Both the position numbers and the translations under genes were made by a program. The notes under the pieces were generated by a model that was not told the origin of the DNA, did not search any database, and saw only the letters and a list, made by a program, of their open reading frames with translations. From Paralithodes platypus (taxonomy: Eukaryota > Arthropoda > Malacostraca > Decapoda > Lithodidae), in NCBI GenBank assembly GCA_032716605.1, contig CM064481.1, forward strand, positions 19,524,811-19,588,810: DNA of 64,000 bases, given 5' to 3'. Positions 1 to 8,503 of this stretch are shown piece after piece. The first letter of the stretch is position 1. Each line of letters begins with the position of its first letter.

Positions 1-434
1 TTTTGGCCGAAAAACGTCTAGGCTAGGCTACCGTATATTCGTTAATCAGACTGCTTCCCTCATTCCCGCGCATCCCCAAGCGTAGCTGTGTTATTTACCT
101 GTAGAATGGCATTAAGTAGAGCTCTCTAAGTCAAGTGGTTGAGCTGTGATGATGATTTCATTGGAGATAACTTTATGGCCAAAACAGCCACTTTACACCA
201 CTTTTCGATACTTAACAACAACATACAGGCACACACGAACAAGCGACGCTCTCCTTCTTGTGGCCGGAGATGCGGGGCGTCGGTCCAGCCGGCTGTTGTT
301 TACATGCGTCGGACCGACGCCTCGCACACGAAGCTCACAGGCTTTCAACCACTGGGCGTTCAAGAGACCTTCCGGGTACCTGTTATATGCTTTTTTATGG
401 GCGTTCAAGAGCCCTTCCGTGGTGAGAGGGTTAA
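1..434 (+). mobile_element. TTAA-flanked MITE, family A, copy 1 (left end outside window)
   Basis: This non-coding element matches the copies at 8708-9195, 16348-23507 (split) and 23869-24355. It ends in GAGAGGG followed by TTAA at 431-434. Compared with the copy at 23869, about 64 bases of its left end lie before the window. It sits inside the left inverted repeat of DIRS-1. The matching right inverted repeat (8151-8228) carries a single TTAA at 8225-8228 at the equivalent place, so this is an insertion at TTAA. A TTAA target is typical of piggyBac (and Kolobok) transposition. There is no transposase inside; short open frames here are not genes. Confidence 0.8.
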
Positions 435-505
435 GGCCCATCCCGTGTTCCGTCATGTGCAGATCCTTGTCGAACGTGCGCATGAGCGACCCTCTCTTGT
501 TATAA
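431..505. repeat. Surviving part of DIRS-1 left inverted terminal repeat
   Basis: These 75 bases are an almost exact reverse complement of 8151-8228, the matching stretch of the right inverted repeat. The outer part of the left repeat is displaced beyond the window by the TTAA MITE at 1-434. Confidence 0.85.
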
Positions 506-1747
506 TTTGTTCACGCGTCGCCATTTGCTTGAGTCCGCTTTTGTTGTGCTCCTTCAAATTCACCCTGTTTAGGTTCGTTTCGGCTTATCTGGCCTTCTTT
601 TTTGTTAGACAGATGTTACGTGATCTAGGGCACACATAAATGGGCTCCTAAGTGTGTCAAATGGAGACGCGTGTGGAAATAGCCTACCGAAGGTACGGGG
701 GCGCCTGGCGTTCCTCGTGTATGTTTTTCATTCTTTCTCTTTTCATATTCTTTTTCCTGTTAGTCTGGGCATAGTTTAGCTTTTAGCTTATTTTAGCCTA
801 GCTCGTTTTCTCATTCAGGAATTGCTATGCCCCTATGAGTTTTCATATTGTCATAGCCTAAGGTGTAACGTTTGGTAAACGATCTGAGATTTCGATGGTG
901 GCGGTGCTGTTTGTAGAGTTTGTGTCGGCCGCATTATAGCGTTATTCCCGAGTCCCCCCTTTCGAGCCTTCACTGTGTCTCAAGGGCCTGGGCAATAGGT
1001 GGTTCGTGATATTCCAGGGGTACCCCAGGGGGGCCCCTCCTTCACACCACAGGGTTTTTTCGCCCCTGACACTTTCTCTGCTCACGGCTAGGCCTCCCTT
1101 TTTCTCGCCAGTTTCGTTTACTGGTTTTTGTTTTCCCTTCATGTTTCACCTCCATCCTTTCGTCATCTTTTGCCCAATCCAGGGGTACCCCAGGGGGGCC
1201 CCTGTTTGTGCTAAACCACCCTCCCTGCCACTTCTCCTCATGGGCTTTGCTCTATCTCTGTGGGTTGGGTGGTTCCTGGGGGATGTGCCTCCTCTCTCCT
1301 GGTGTGTCTTCCTTGCCTCTCCCTTTACCGGTTGAGTTAGGATCATATATCAAGGAAGACACTGCTCAGCTTGATGGCCATCCAAGCTTGGAGTTCATAA
1401 GGAGATGACGCATTTTTGTGGCCTTTTTTGGTATTCCCTAGACGCTCCTCTCGCTTTTTCGGCGCCGGACTATCTCAGCCGGTCCCGCAAATTTGCGGGA
1501 GCTCGATTCGGTCCTCTGGGACGTTTCGGCTCCCCGCAAATTTGCGGTGATCGCTGGGGGGTCCCGCAAAGATGCGGGAGGATTGTGTCGGTACGGTTAT
1601 GCCTCAATAGGCCCGCAAATTTGCGGTAATAGTTGGCTTTCACTGTTGACCCTTTTCTATGTCATCTTGTTGCCTGAAACTATATTGGTGTGTGCACTTT
1701 ACTGGTGTTATAGGACCCTGCATGTAAGGTGTTGAGTGGTGATTAAC
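506..1747 (+). other. DIRS-1 leader region (non-coding, repeats)
   Basis: No convincing protein is encoded. The leader holds two copies of a GGGGTACCCC-centred repeat (near 1018-1032 and 1180-1195). It also holds one copy of a block containing AAGGAAGACAC and CCAAGCTTGGAG (1354-1395) that is tandemly multiplied in the DIRS-2 leader, and four palindromes annotated separately. Similarity to the DIRS-2 leader starts around 520-600. Confidence 0.6.
1483..1626. repeat. Four copies of a CCGCAAATTTGCGG palindrome in the DIRS-1 leader
   Basis: Copies lie at 1483-1500 (18-bp perfect palindrome TCCCGCAAATTTGCGGGA), 1534-1547, 1562-1579 (centre altered to AAAGAT) and 1613-1626. DIRS-2 keeps three related copies in its leader (36811-36898, and 52079-52166 in the duplicate contig). 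The role is unknown; a protein-binding site or RNA hairpin are the obvious options. Confidence 0.85.
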
Positions 1748-1766
1748 ACTTTCTCCATCTTTGCAG
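1742..1766 (+). promoter_or_regulatory. Splice-acceptor-like site before DIRS-1 gag
   Basis: A pyrimidine-rich run ending in TTTGCAG sits at 1749-1766. The same stretch (TAACACTTTCTCC then a TCTTTGCAGGTTCT-like run) is conserved in DIRS-2 just before its gag region (reverse strand, about 36,625-36,650). Conservation between two strongly diverged elements suggests the leader is spliced before gag translation. No matching donor was identified. Confidence 0.45.
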
Positions 1767-1937
1767 GTTCTGCTAGTGCTCTTCCACCTCGCCTGCCCTA
1801 CTCACCTACCTCTGTGCTTCCGGTTTAGGGTAGGATGCCTTGCTTTCGCCAGGGTTGTGGTGAGCCACAGGTCCTGCTTACGCCACTCGCAATGTGTGTC
1901 CTCTACGGCCTACCTCCCTGCTCTGTGTGGCCCGTGT

Positions 1938-4595
1938 ATGGACCTGGTGGATGTGGTGGACCATAGCCCTGGTTCCTCAGCGGCGGCAGTGGCCTCTGCT
2001 TCCCTTCAGTCGGTGTGGGCGGTAGTCTCCCACCACATTAGGACTGTGGGCCACCGTTCCCCGGCCTTTGTTGACGACCGGATCCGCGTCGCCCTGGGTA
2101 TCACTGACCCGACTGAGTGCCGTTCACCTGGCCCTCTCCCTGCTCGGGCCCTCTCCCCTGCGTCCCGCGGCCGGTCGTCACATCGTCGGGAGGATTCCCA
2201 GCCCCGTCCGCGCTCTCGCTCACCTCGTCGCCCGTCTTCTACTGCCCCTCGTCGTCCTCCTGATCGCCTTGACGACGCCCATCGCCCTCGTCATGGTTAT
2301 CGCCCTGAGGCCGGGGTTAGCGGCTCTGCCCCTGTGCTCCCTCCCCTGGCCTCTCCGGATAGGGGCTCTACTACCTTCCGCCCGCTTCCCCAGCACAGAC
2401 GACGTCCTCTTACGTTGTCCTCTACGCTCGCGGAGGTTCATGCTGTAGCTGGCCCTCTGCTCCCTCCTCCTACACTGTCCAGGAGGGTCCGCCAGGATGT
2501 AGTTGCTTCTCCTCCTCCTACTTCACCTGCTTCGGTGCCTATTCTTCCTTCACGGTCTTGTCCCAAGGTGGAGGTCCCTCCCTCCTCCGCCTCGGTGTCG
2601 GGCCGCCCTGTTCTCTCAGCCCCGGGGATCCTTGCTCTGTTTCCCCCCGCGGCTCCTTCTGACCTCCTTTCACCCGTCCAGCCTTCCCACTCCCGTCGTC
2701 CTGCTCCTCCTCATTCTTCTATCCCTGACCTTCACTTACCATCTCGCCAGGGGGGTACCCCGCCTCTTGACTCGGTGAAGTATAGCGAGGTTTCGGGGTC
2801 CCCTTTCTCAGGAGCTGACGTGTCGCTGGAAGAGGGGGATGGTGATGTTTCCCCCTCGGGCGTTAGTGATCGGGGACGAGACCCTCAGAGGCGACACGGC
2901 CGTCGTCGCTCGCCTTCTTTGGGCCGCGACGCTGCTGGTTCGTGTCGTGGGTCTCGCTCCCGCTCACGCTCGCCCCTGCGGGCCGAACAATCTTCGGGGG
3001 GGTCGCCTCTCTCGGATCGATTGTCGGCTATGCAGGGGTGGGTTGTGTCACGCATCGACAAGCGCTTGGAGGCGATGCAAGACTCCCTCTTATCGCGCTT
3101 CTTGGCGGTGACACAACCTCAGCGACTCACCCAACCTACCCCTGCTACGGTCCCCCTCCCTTCTGCAGTGGACCACATTCCTTCTCGCCCAGCTTCTCCG
3201 CCTGCCCGGTTGTCGGCTAGTACTGCTCCTACCCTAGCTCAGGAGGTTGCCCCTGCTGTCTCCCATGCGGGGGTTCTCCGTCTGCTAGGGCAGGGTCCGT
3301 GCTTGCGCCCCATCCAGAAAGCCAAGGTCCTGTCGCGGACCATGCCGCTCCTCTATGGCTCCTTGGCTGTTTGGAAGGGGGTGCAGGCCTCCCACCCGGA
3401 GCGTGCTACCGGCTTCCCGTCAGGTGAGAGGGCCCTCCCATCTAGCTGGTCGGTGCAAATTAATGATAAGATGCAGTTCAGGGCGATCAGGGTGGATGGT
3501 CAGGTGGCCGACGTGGAGGTGCGGGCTTACCCGACGAGGACTGACCTTCAGTACTTTTCGGTGAAGCCCAAGCCCCCGTCTGCTCCTCGGACTAAGCTCT
3601 GGTCAGACTTCAGCCGTCAGGACATCCTTCAGGATGTTCAGTCCCTGGCTGTGTTGACGGGACTGTCCTCCTATGGGACAGGTTTGTGCGACGACGGTAA
3701 GCCTGGCTTAGCCGTCGTGCTCGATAACCCTCTCCCATTGGAGGCCTGGTTTGCTGAGGCCTTAGAATTCGCCAACCGATCCGTCGACAGATCTACTTCA
3801 GTCCCTCCCCCGGAGTCATCACTGCTTTTGCCTCCTCTTGTATCTGTCGGCGGATTGGACGGCAAGTTCTGGTCCTGGATAAGCGCGCCCAAACTTGAAA
3901 TTTGTTCTATTGCTAACCCGTTCTTCTCTCACCCAGATAAGTCCTCTGTCGACAAGGATTTTACCTTGCGACAGAGGGTGGCGAACTTATTATCTTGTCT
4001 TTTAGATTCCCTCCAGACATCTGTTCACCACCTGCGGCTTATCGAGGCGACTGCACCGGGCGATCTTCGCGAGGGTTTGGACCACGTTCGGCGGATCCAC
4101 CTTCAGCTCGCGGTGTCTTTGGTTCCCGAGCTGAAGGCGGTTTTGTGCGAGGCAACTCTGCAACGCCAGACGGTAAGGTCCTCGTTCTGCCGGAAAGCCC
4201 CCTTGGATATTCGTCAGGGGTTGTTGTACTCTGAGCTCTATACATCGGGGCTTTTTGCGCAGGATGCTTGGGAACGCTACGCTTCTCTGTCGGCGGACCC
4301 TGCTTACGACACGCAACGACGCGCTGTGTCGCGAGCAGGGTCTTCTCAGTCCCGTCCTTCTGACGGTCCTCTTCGGGGTGTTGCCGCAAGTGCTGCCGCC
4401 AAGAAAGGGCGCAGGAAAGGGAAGTTGCCGGCCAGAGCGTCGGTTCCGCCTCGCACTTCTGTTCTTGCTCCCTTTCATCCCCGCCGAGAAGGGGCTGGCC
4501 AGCCTTCCACTTCCGGCCGCACTTCGACAGGGTCAGACACGCGACGGACAGGGGATGGGGTGACCCGCCCTTTTCGACGAAGTGGGGGGGGGTAG
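1938..4595 (+). CDS. DIRS-1 ORF1, gag-like protein
   Basis: The open frame continues upstream to 1761, but that start is TTG. The first in-frame ATG is at 1938, just after the acceptor-like site, giving 885 residues and ending in TAG at 4593-4595. The N-terminal half is rich in Ser, Pro and Arg, with an SR-like stretch around 2900-2990. A more structured middle and C-terminal part (about 3300-4320) aligns with the DIRS-2 gag remnant. The extreme C-terminus is basic, with a KKGRRKGK stretch. DIRS ORF1 products are presumed nucleocapsid-like RNA-binding proteins; that role is family knowledge, not visible here. RT follows in the same frame after TAG (4593) and TGA (4617). Confidence 0.8.
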   Translation: MDLVDVVDHSPGSSAAAVASASLQSVWAVVSHHIRTVGHRSPAFVDDRIRVALGITDPTECRSPGPLPARALSPASRGRSSHRREDSQPRPRSRSPRRPSSTAPRRPPDRLDDAHRPRHGYRPEAGVSGSAPVLPPLASPDRGSTTFRPLPQHRRRPLTLSSTLAEVHAVAGPLLPPPTLSRRVRQDVVASPPPTSPASVPILPSRSCPKVEVPPSSASVSGRPVLSAPGILALFPPAAPSDLLSPVQPSHSRRPAPPHSSIPDLHLPSRQGGTPPLDSVKYSEVSGSPFSGADVSLEEGDGDVSPSGVSDRGRDPQRRHGRRRSPSLGRDAAGSCRGSRSRSRSPLRAEQSSGGSPLSDRLSAMQGWVVSRIDKRLEAMQDSLLSRFLAVTQPQRLTQPTPATVPLPSAVDHIPSRPASPPARLSASTAPTLAQEVAPAVSHAGVLRLLGQGPCLRPIQKAKVLSRTMPLLYGSLAVWKGVQASHPERATGFPSGERALPSSWSVQINDKMQFRAIRVDGQVADVEVRAYPTRTDLQYFSVKPKPPSAPRTKLWSDFSRQDILQDVQSLAVLTGLSSYGTGLCDDGKPGLAVVLDNPLPLEAWFAEALEFANRSVDRSTSVPPPESSLLLPPLVSVGGLDGKFWSWISAPKLEICSIANPFFSHPDKSSVDKDFTLRQRVANLLSCLLDSLQTSVHHLRLIEATAPGDLREGLDHVRRIHLQLAVSLVPELKAVLCEATLQRQTVRSSFCRKAPLDIRQGLLYSELYTSGLFAQDAWERYASLSADPAYDTQRRAVSRAGSSQSRPSDGPLRGVAASAAAKKGRRKGKLPARASVPPRTSVLAPFHPRREGAGQPSTSGRTSTGSDTRRTGDGVTRPFRRSGGG

Positions 4596-4619
4596 AGGAG
4601 GTCAACGTGGCGCTCATGA

Positions 4620-5797
4620 CCGCAAGGACCGTACCGGGGGAACCTCCACGTCAAAAAATGTGTAGGTTCTCCAGGTCGGTCTCCTCCTTGTTCTCCTTCT
4701 CGCCTAGCCGAAAGGGTCGCTCACCTCATCTCGGGAGCTACCACAGGTTGTTTTCGCCCTTGCGCCCCTCGATGGCCGCGAGGGACGTGGGGGCGGAAGA
4801 TTGCATGGAGGGGTCTAACCTGGAGATGGAAGGCCAGACCCCCACTCAGCTCTTGTCAACGAAGCCCGCCCATCTCTTCGGAGGTGGCCAACGTGATAAC
4901 ATCCATGCACGAGCTTGGAATCGTCAAGGAGGTGAAAGCCGGTCACCCGGTTTTCCTCTCCCGTGTATTTCTGGTACCGAAGAAGGACTGCGACGCGATG
5001 CGACCGGTGGTGGATCTGTCGGCCCTCAACGGGCACATCGTGAACACACGGTTTCGGATGCTGACGGTACACCAGGTACGACTGGCCCTGCGACCTCTGT
5101 CGTGGGTAGTGTCGCTGGACCTCAAGGATGTGTATTGGCACGTTCCTATCCATCCTCAATTCCAGCGATTTTTGGCCGTTCAGACTTCCGATCGTGTGTT
5201 CATGTTCGACAGACTTCCCTTCGGTCTCAACATCGCGCCGCGGATCTTCTCAAAACTGGTGAAGCAGGCTCTGGATCCTCTCCTCAGGAGCGGGCTCCAG
5301 ATCCTGTTTTACTTGGACGATTGGTTGATAGTTTCAGACACCCTAGAACAGTGCGTACGCGACACCCTCACAGTAGTTCACCACATCACACAGTTAGGGT
5401 TCAAAATCAATATTCCCAAGTCACGCCTGACCCCGTCGCGTGTCGTGACGTGGGTAGGTCTCGAATGGGATTTGACCAGCGCTACAGTGACCCAGAGTCA
5501 GCCAAACGCGGTGAAACTTCGAAGGAAGGTCTTCGCCGTGTTGCACTCGGTCTCCCTCACGAGGAGGATCTGGGACTCGTTAGTGGGTTCGCTGAATTGG
5601 GCCGCTCTGACCATTCCCTTAGGGAGGCTCAGGCTACGCCGCCTAATACTCATGGGCAACAAGGTGTTTCCGTTGACCCCTATGGATCAGCTCATGCCGA
5701 TCCCGCGTACCATTCACAGACACTTAGGACACTGGGTTGCTCGGGGCACGCTCTCTGCGGCTGTGCCCTGGACCGCCCCCCCGCCGACGATCTTGGT
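4620..5797 (+). pseudogene. DIRS-1 reverse transcriptase domain
   Basis: The frame is open from just after a TGA at 4617-4619, with no early ATG. A start by reinitiation or another unusual route is possible, since it shares a frame with gag. RT motifs are clear: a block containing FLSRVFLVPKK and RPVVDLSALN (about 4965-5035), motif A with SLDLKDVYWHVPIHP (about 5110-5155), FDRLPFGLNIAP (about 5207-5240), and the catalytic YLDD box at 5310-5321. After about 5780, in or near a run of eight C, the homology moves to another frame, where RNase H continues. This copy therefore does not make one RT-RNase H protein. Similarity to DIRS-type RT is unmistakable. Confidence 0.85.
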
Positions 5798-6516
5798 AGA
5801 CAGATGCGTCGAGCGAGGTAGGGTGGGGTTACCAATCAAACCTGGGACATCAACATCACGGCAGATGGGTGGGACACACACACCTACACATAAATGCCCT
5901 AGAACTGTTGGTTCCTTTGTTCTTCCTGAGGGACCACGCGCTGGCCCTTCGGGAAAAGTCGGTGGCCTTCAGGATGGACAATTAGACAGCTGTCCACTGT
6001 ATCCAAAAGCAGGGGTCCTCCAGGTCATTGACTCTGTTGGGGATCTCGGAGAAGTTGTTCTTCCTCGCGAACCGACACAACATCTCCCTGCACGCCTCCT
6101 ACCTGCCCGGGACTGCCAACCTGTGGGCAGACGCCCTGTCGAGAGGACAGGGCGTTCTTGTAGAATGGGCAATGAAACAGACTGTGTTCGACGACCTCGC
6201 AGCTTCCTGGGATGTTCCGGAGGTCGACTTGTTCGCATCGAAGGAGACGCACAAGTTGCCTCAGTACCTATCCCTCCGGACTCGCACTCCGGAGGGGGGT
6301 CCGGACGCTTTCATGGAAGACTGGAACAGGTGGCAGTCGATATACATATTTCCGCCACCAGACGCACTGTTGATGTGCAAAGTCCTCGCGAGGCTGCGGC
6401 TGTACCGCGGCAGAGTCTGGCTAATAGCGCCTCTGTGGCCGGCCCAGGCTTGGTACGCCCAGTTGAAGCGGTGGTGCCCGAGTCCGGTCCTCTACCTGTC
6501 TCAAACTTCCACTTGA
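5798..6516 (+). pseudogene. DIRS-1 RNase H domain and C-terminal extension
   Basis: This lies in the frame +1 to RT. RNase H signatures are a TDASS start (about 5800), a NALELL helix carrying the catalytic Glu (about 5905), and a MDN motif interrupted by TAG at 5983-5985 where relatives have Ser or Thr. The NLWADALSRG motif follows near 6118-6147. After it comes a stretch with VDLFASKE and IYIFPPPDALL that DIRS-like polyproteins keep between RNase H and recombinase. Some DIRS families are described with a methyltransferase-like domain there, but I do not see its motifs. Frameshift plus TAG make this copy defective. Confidence 0.8.
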
Positions 6517-6556
6517 GCCAGGTTGGAGACCTGCGGACCTCGTTGGCCTTCGCATC

Positions 6557-7540
6557 GTGGATGTTCGTGAGGCACGGTGGCTCCCAGTCCACGGACGGGA
6601 CCTGACTGACTTCCTGAAGCGTTCATGGACGACTTCGACTTGGGGGACTTACGAGTCCCACTGGAGGTCTTTTACTAGGTGGATACAGGACACTCGCCAG
6701 ACAGTTAGCTCTCCTTCCCTCATACTACACTACTTGTTTCACCTCTTCCGTACACGCCACTTTCAAGTCAACACTATACGTAACCACTTGTCTGCCATCC
6801 GGGAGGTCATTGAGTCCGTCACTGGGCTGGTCGTTCCGCCGAAGGAGCTGGATTCCTTCATGAAGGCTGCCTTCAGGGAACGACTGCCTCCGCGCCAGAT
6901 CCCTCCACAGTGGGATCTGGGGCGAGCTCTTGACCTTCTGGCTTCACACGCGTATACACGGGACACTACACCGGTTCAGTTGCTCGAGCGTACACTCTTC
7001 CTTGTCGCTCTGGCCACTGGGGATAGGGTGTCTGAACTAGCAGCCATGTCACGGTCCCAGGAATGCATGCGATTCTCCCCGTCCTTGAATGTCGTCACGT
7101 TAGCCCCCTCCCCTCATTTTGTTGCCAAGAATGAGAGAGAGACCCACGTTTTCAAGCCTTTCAACATCCAGGCTTTAAAGTGTGGGCATACTCACCATGT
7201 GTTGTGCCCGGTGCAAGCCTTGCACTCCTATGTTGAGTCTGTGGCGCCGACTTCGGGTACTGCTGTGTGGGTGTCTCCTCGGACTGGTGGGAGGCTCTCG
7301 AAGGTGCAGATAGGACGCCACATTTGTCGGGTCATTCGTGCCAGTCACCCTGATTGTAGGGGTTCTGCGCACGATGTGCGTTCCTTTGCTGCCTCCTTAC
7401 GGTTCCTGCAAAGTCGATCCTTACCTGACATCGCCTCGGCGGGTTTGTGGCCTGTCAATACCTTCGTCTCCTCCTACCTCTCCATGTCCATTGTTAGACC
7501 CCCTCGGCCGGTGATAGCTCTCGGGAGTCGTGATTCCTAG
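6557..7540 (+). CDS. DIRS-1 tyrosine recombinase (integrase)
   Basis: The 327-residue frame opens at a GTG and has no early ATG, so the true start is unclear and it overlaps the end of the preceding region in another frame. An N-terminal SAM-like core-binding part holds YESHWRSF and NTIRNHLSAI. The catalytic part holds the first Arg in GDRVSEL (about residue 157), the His and second Arg in AHDVRSF (about 272-275), and the nucleophilic Tyr in VSSYLS (about 307). All expected active-site residues are present. It would catalyse integration of a circular DIRS DNA without target duplication. The same domain in DIRS-2 has lost the Tyr. Confidence 0.88.
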   Translation: MDVREARWLPVHGRDLTDFLKRSWTTSTWGTYESHWRSFTRWIQDTRQTVSSPSLILHYLFHLFRTRHFQVNTIRNHLSAIREVIESVTGLVVPPKELDSFMKAAFRERLPPRQIPPQWDLGRALDLLASHAYTRDTTPVQLLERTLFLVALATGDRVSELAAMSRSQECMRFSPSLNVVTLAPSPHFVAKNERETHVFKPFNIQALKCGHTHHVLCPVQALHSYVESVAPTSGTAVWVSPRTGGRLSKVQIGRHICRVIRASHPDCRGSAHDVRSFAASLRFLQSRSLPDIASAGLWPVNTFVSSYLSMSIVRPPRPVIALGSRDS

Positions 7541-7977
7541 AGCTCTGGCGAAGATACCTGGTCTTCCCCCCTTGTCACTCTTTCTTTTACTTTGTTTTAT
7601 TTGGAAAAGGGGGGGGGGGGGGAGTACGGGTTTGCAACACTTGATTGCAAGTTTGGGATTATGTATTATGTATACAGTACATAAGTGTTTTTACCAATTT
7701 GAACATTGTGTTTTGTTATTGTGTTCAATGTTTTTGTTGGTTTTGGAAGAAAAGGGTTTTGGGTACAGTACTTTTTTGGTTTAAGACAAGTCTATGTTTT
7801 GCATTACTATGAATGACGGGCACGTGTTAAAACTGTTCTTTTTAGCTACTTCTCAGTTTTTCACTCTTTTATTAAACTCTCTTGTTTAAATTGTGTTTCT
7901 TTGTCATTCATAATTTTGTTTTATGCATTCGTTTTTTGGTATGTTGGGCTTGGATGTCCTCCTCCTATTTGTTACGC
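7541..7977 (+). other. DIRS-1 3' untranslated region
   Basis: Non-coding. It includes a long G run (about 7605-7621) and an AT-rich tail. It aligns with the DIRS-2 3' region (reverse of 29,800-30,118 and 30,625-30,765), so it is element sequence. Confidence 0.7.
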
Positions 7978-8092
7978 AGCCTTGACGTTGGATTTGCCAA
8001 GACTACTAACAAATTGGGAGGTTTGACGTACCTCCCAACCTACCAAATAGGAAAACCTACTATTTGGTAGTAGTCTTGGAAAATCCAACGTA
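7978..8092. repeat. DIRS-1 internal complementary region (ICR)
   Basis: This segment joins the complement of the element's left outer end (7978-8014, ending AACTAACAAAT-like) directly to the complement of its right outer end (8015-8092). The right-end match lies at 8425-8502. The left-end match is outside the window but is visible in DIRS-2 at 39806-39846. A circle-junction copy of both ends is diagnostic for DIRS elements and is used to complete replication. It contains two small hairpins (GGGAGGT..ACCTCCC and CCAAATAG..CTATTTGG). Confidence 0.85.
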
Positions 8093-8503
8093 CATAATAC
8101 CCTCCCTCACGCCGGACCCCTGCCCATCCGCGTTCTTCTGCTGACGTGAGATGTGATAACAAGAGAGGGTCGCTCATGCGCACGTTCGACAAGGATCTGC
8201 ACATGACGGAACACGGGATGGGCCTTAAGCGGTAACTAAGGTAAACCCCTTTTTCTTCTCTTCTATGCTTTTTTCACCTTCGGTGGTAGTTTTGGTTAAT
8301 GTACAACGTCTCCTAGAGCAAGATAAGGAGTAGACTCTAGACGTTTTCTTTTTTAACCGCGGTTGGAATGACGACATAGCAGTCAAAATAGACAAGTCGT
8401 CATTGCAATTAGGTTAATAGCCTTGACGTTAGATTTTCCAAGACTACTACCAAATAGTAGGTTTTCCTATTTGATAGGTTGGGAGGTACGTCAAACCTCC
8501 CAA
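8093..8503. repeat. DIRS-1 right inverted terminal repeat and outer end
   Basis: 8151-8228 is the reverse complement of 431-505. 8230-8430 aligns with both DIRS-2 inverted repeats (29,345-29,545 and 39,640-39,815). The outer end is near 8502, where the sequence passes into the RTE-like LINE. No target duplication can be tested because the left end is outside the window. Confidence 0.8.

Larger units (their letters stand above)
431..8503 (+). mobile_element. DIRS-type tyrosine-recombinase retrotransposon, DIRS-1 (left tip outside window)
   Basis: The order is: left inverted repeat, leader, gag-like ORF, RT, RNase H, tyrosine recombinase, internal complementary region, right inverted repeat. 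This is the hallmark DIRS1-superfamily plan, not an LTR or LINE plan. The element integrates through a circular intermediate using its recombinase. The leader at 595-800 aligns with the leader of DIRS-2 (39,200-39,480, reverse). The right end at about 8503 abuts an RTE-like LINE, so DIRS-1 landed in that LINE. Gag and recombinase are open. The RT/RNase H region has a frame change and a TAG, so the copy is probably not autonomous now but is young. Confidence 0.9.

Noticed and set aside
146..505. Open frames in the first 650 bp and their matches at 24068-24301
   Set aside because: They are shared only between copies of a TTAA MITE and overlap on both strands; no protein family recognised.
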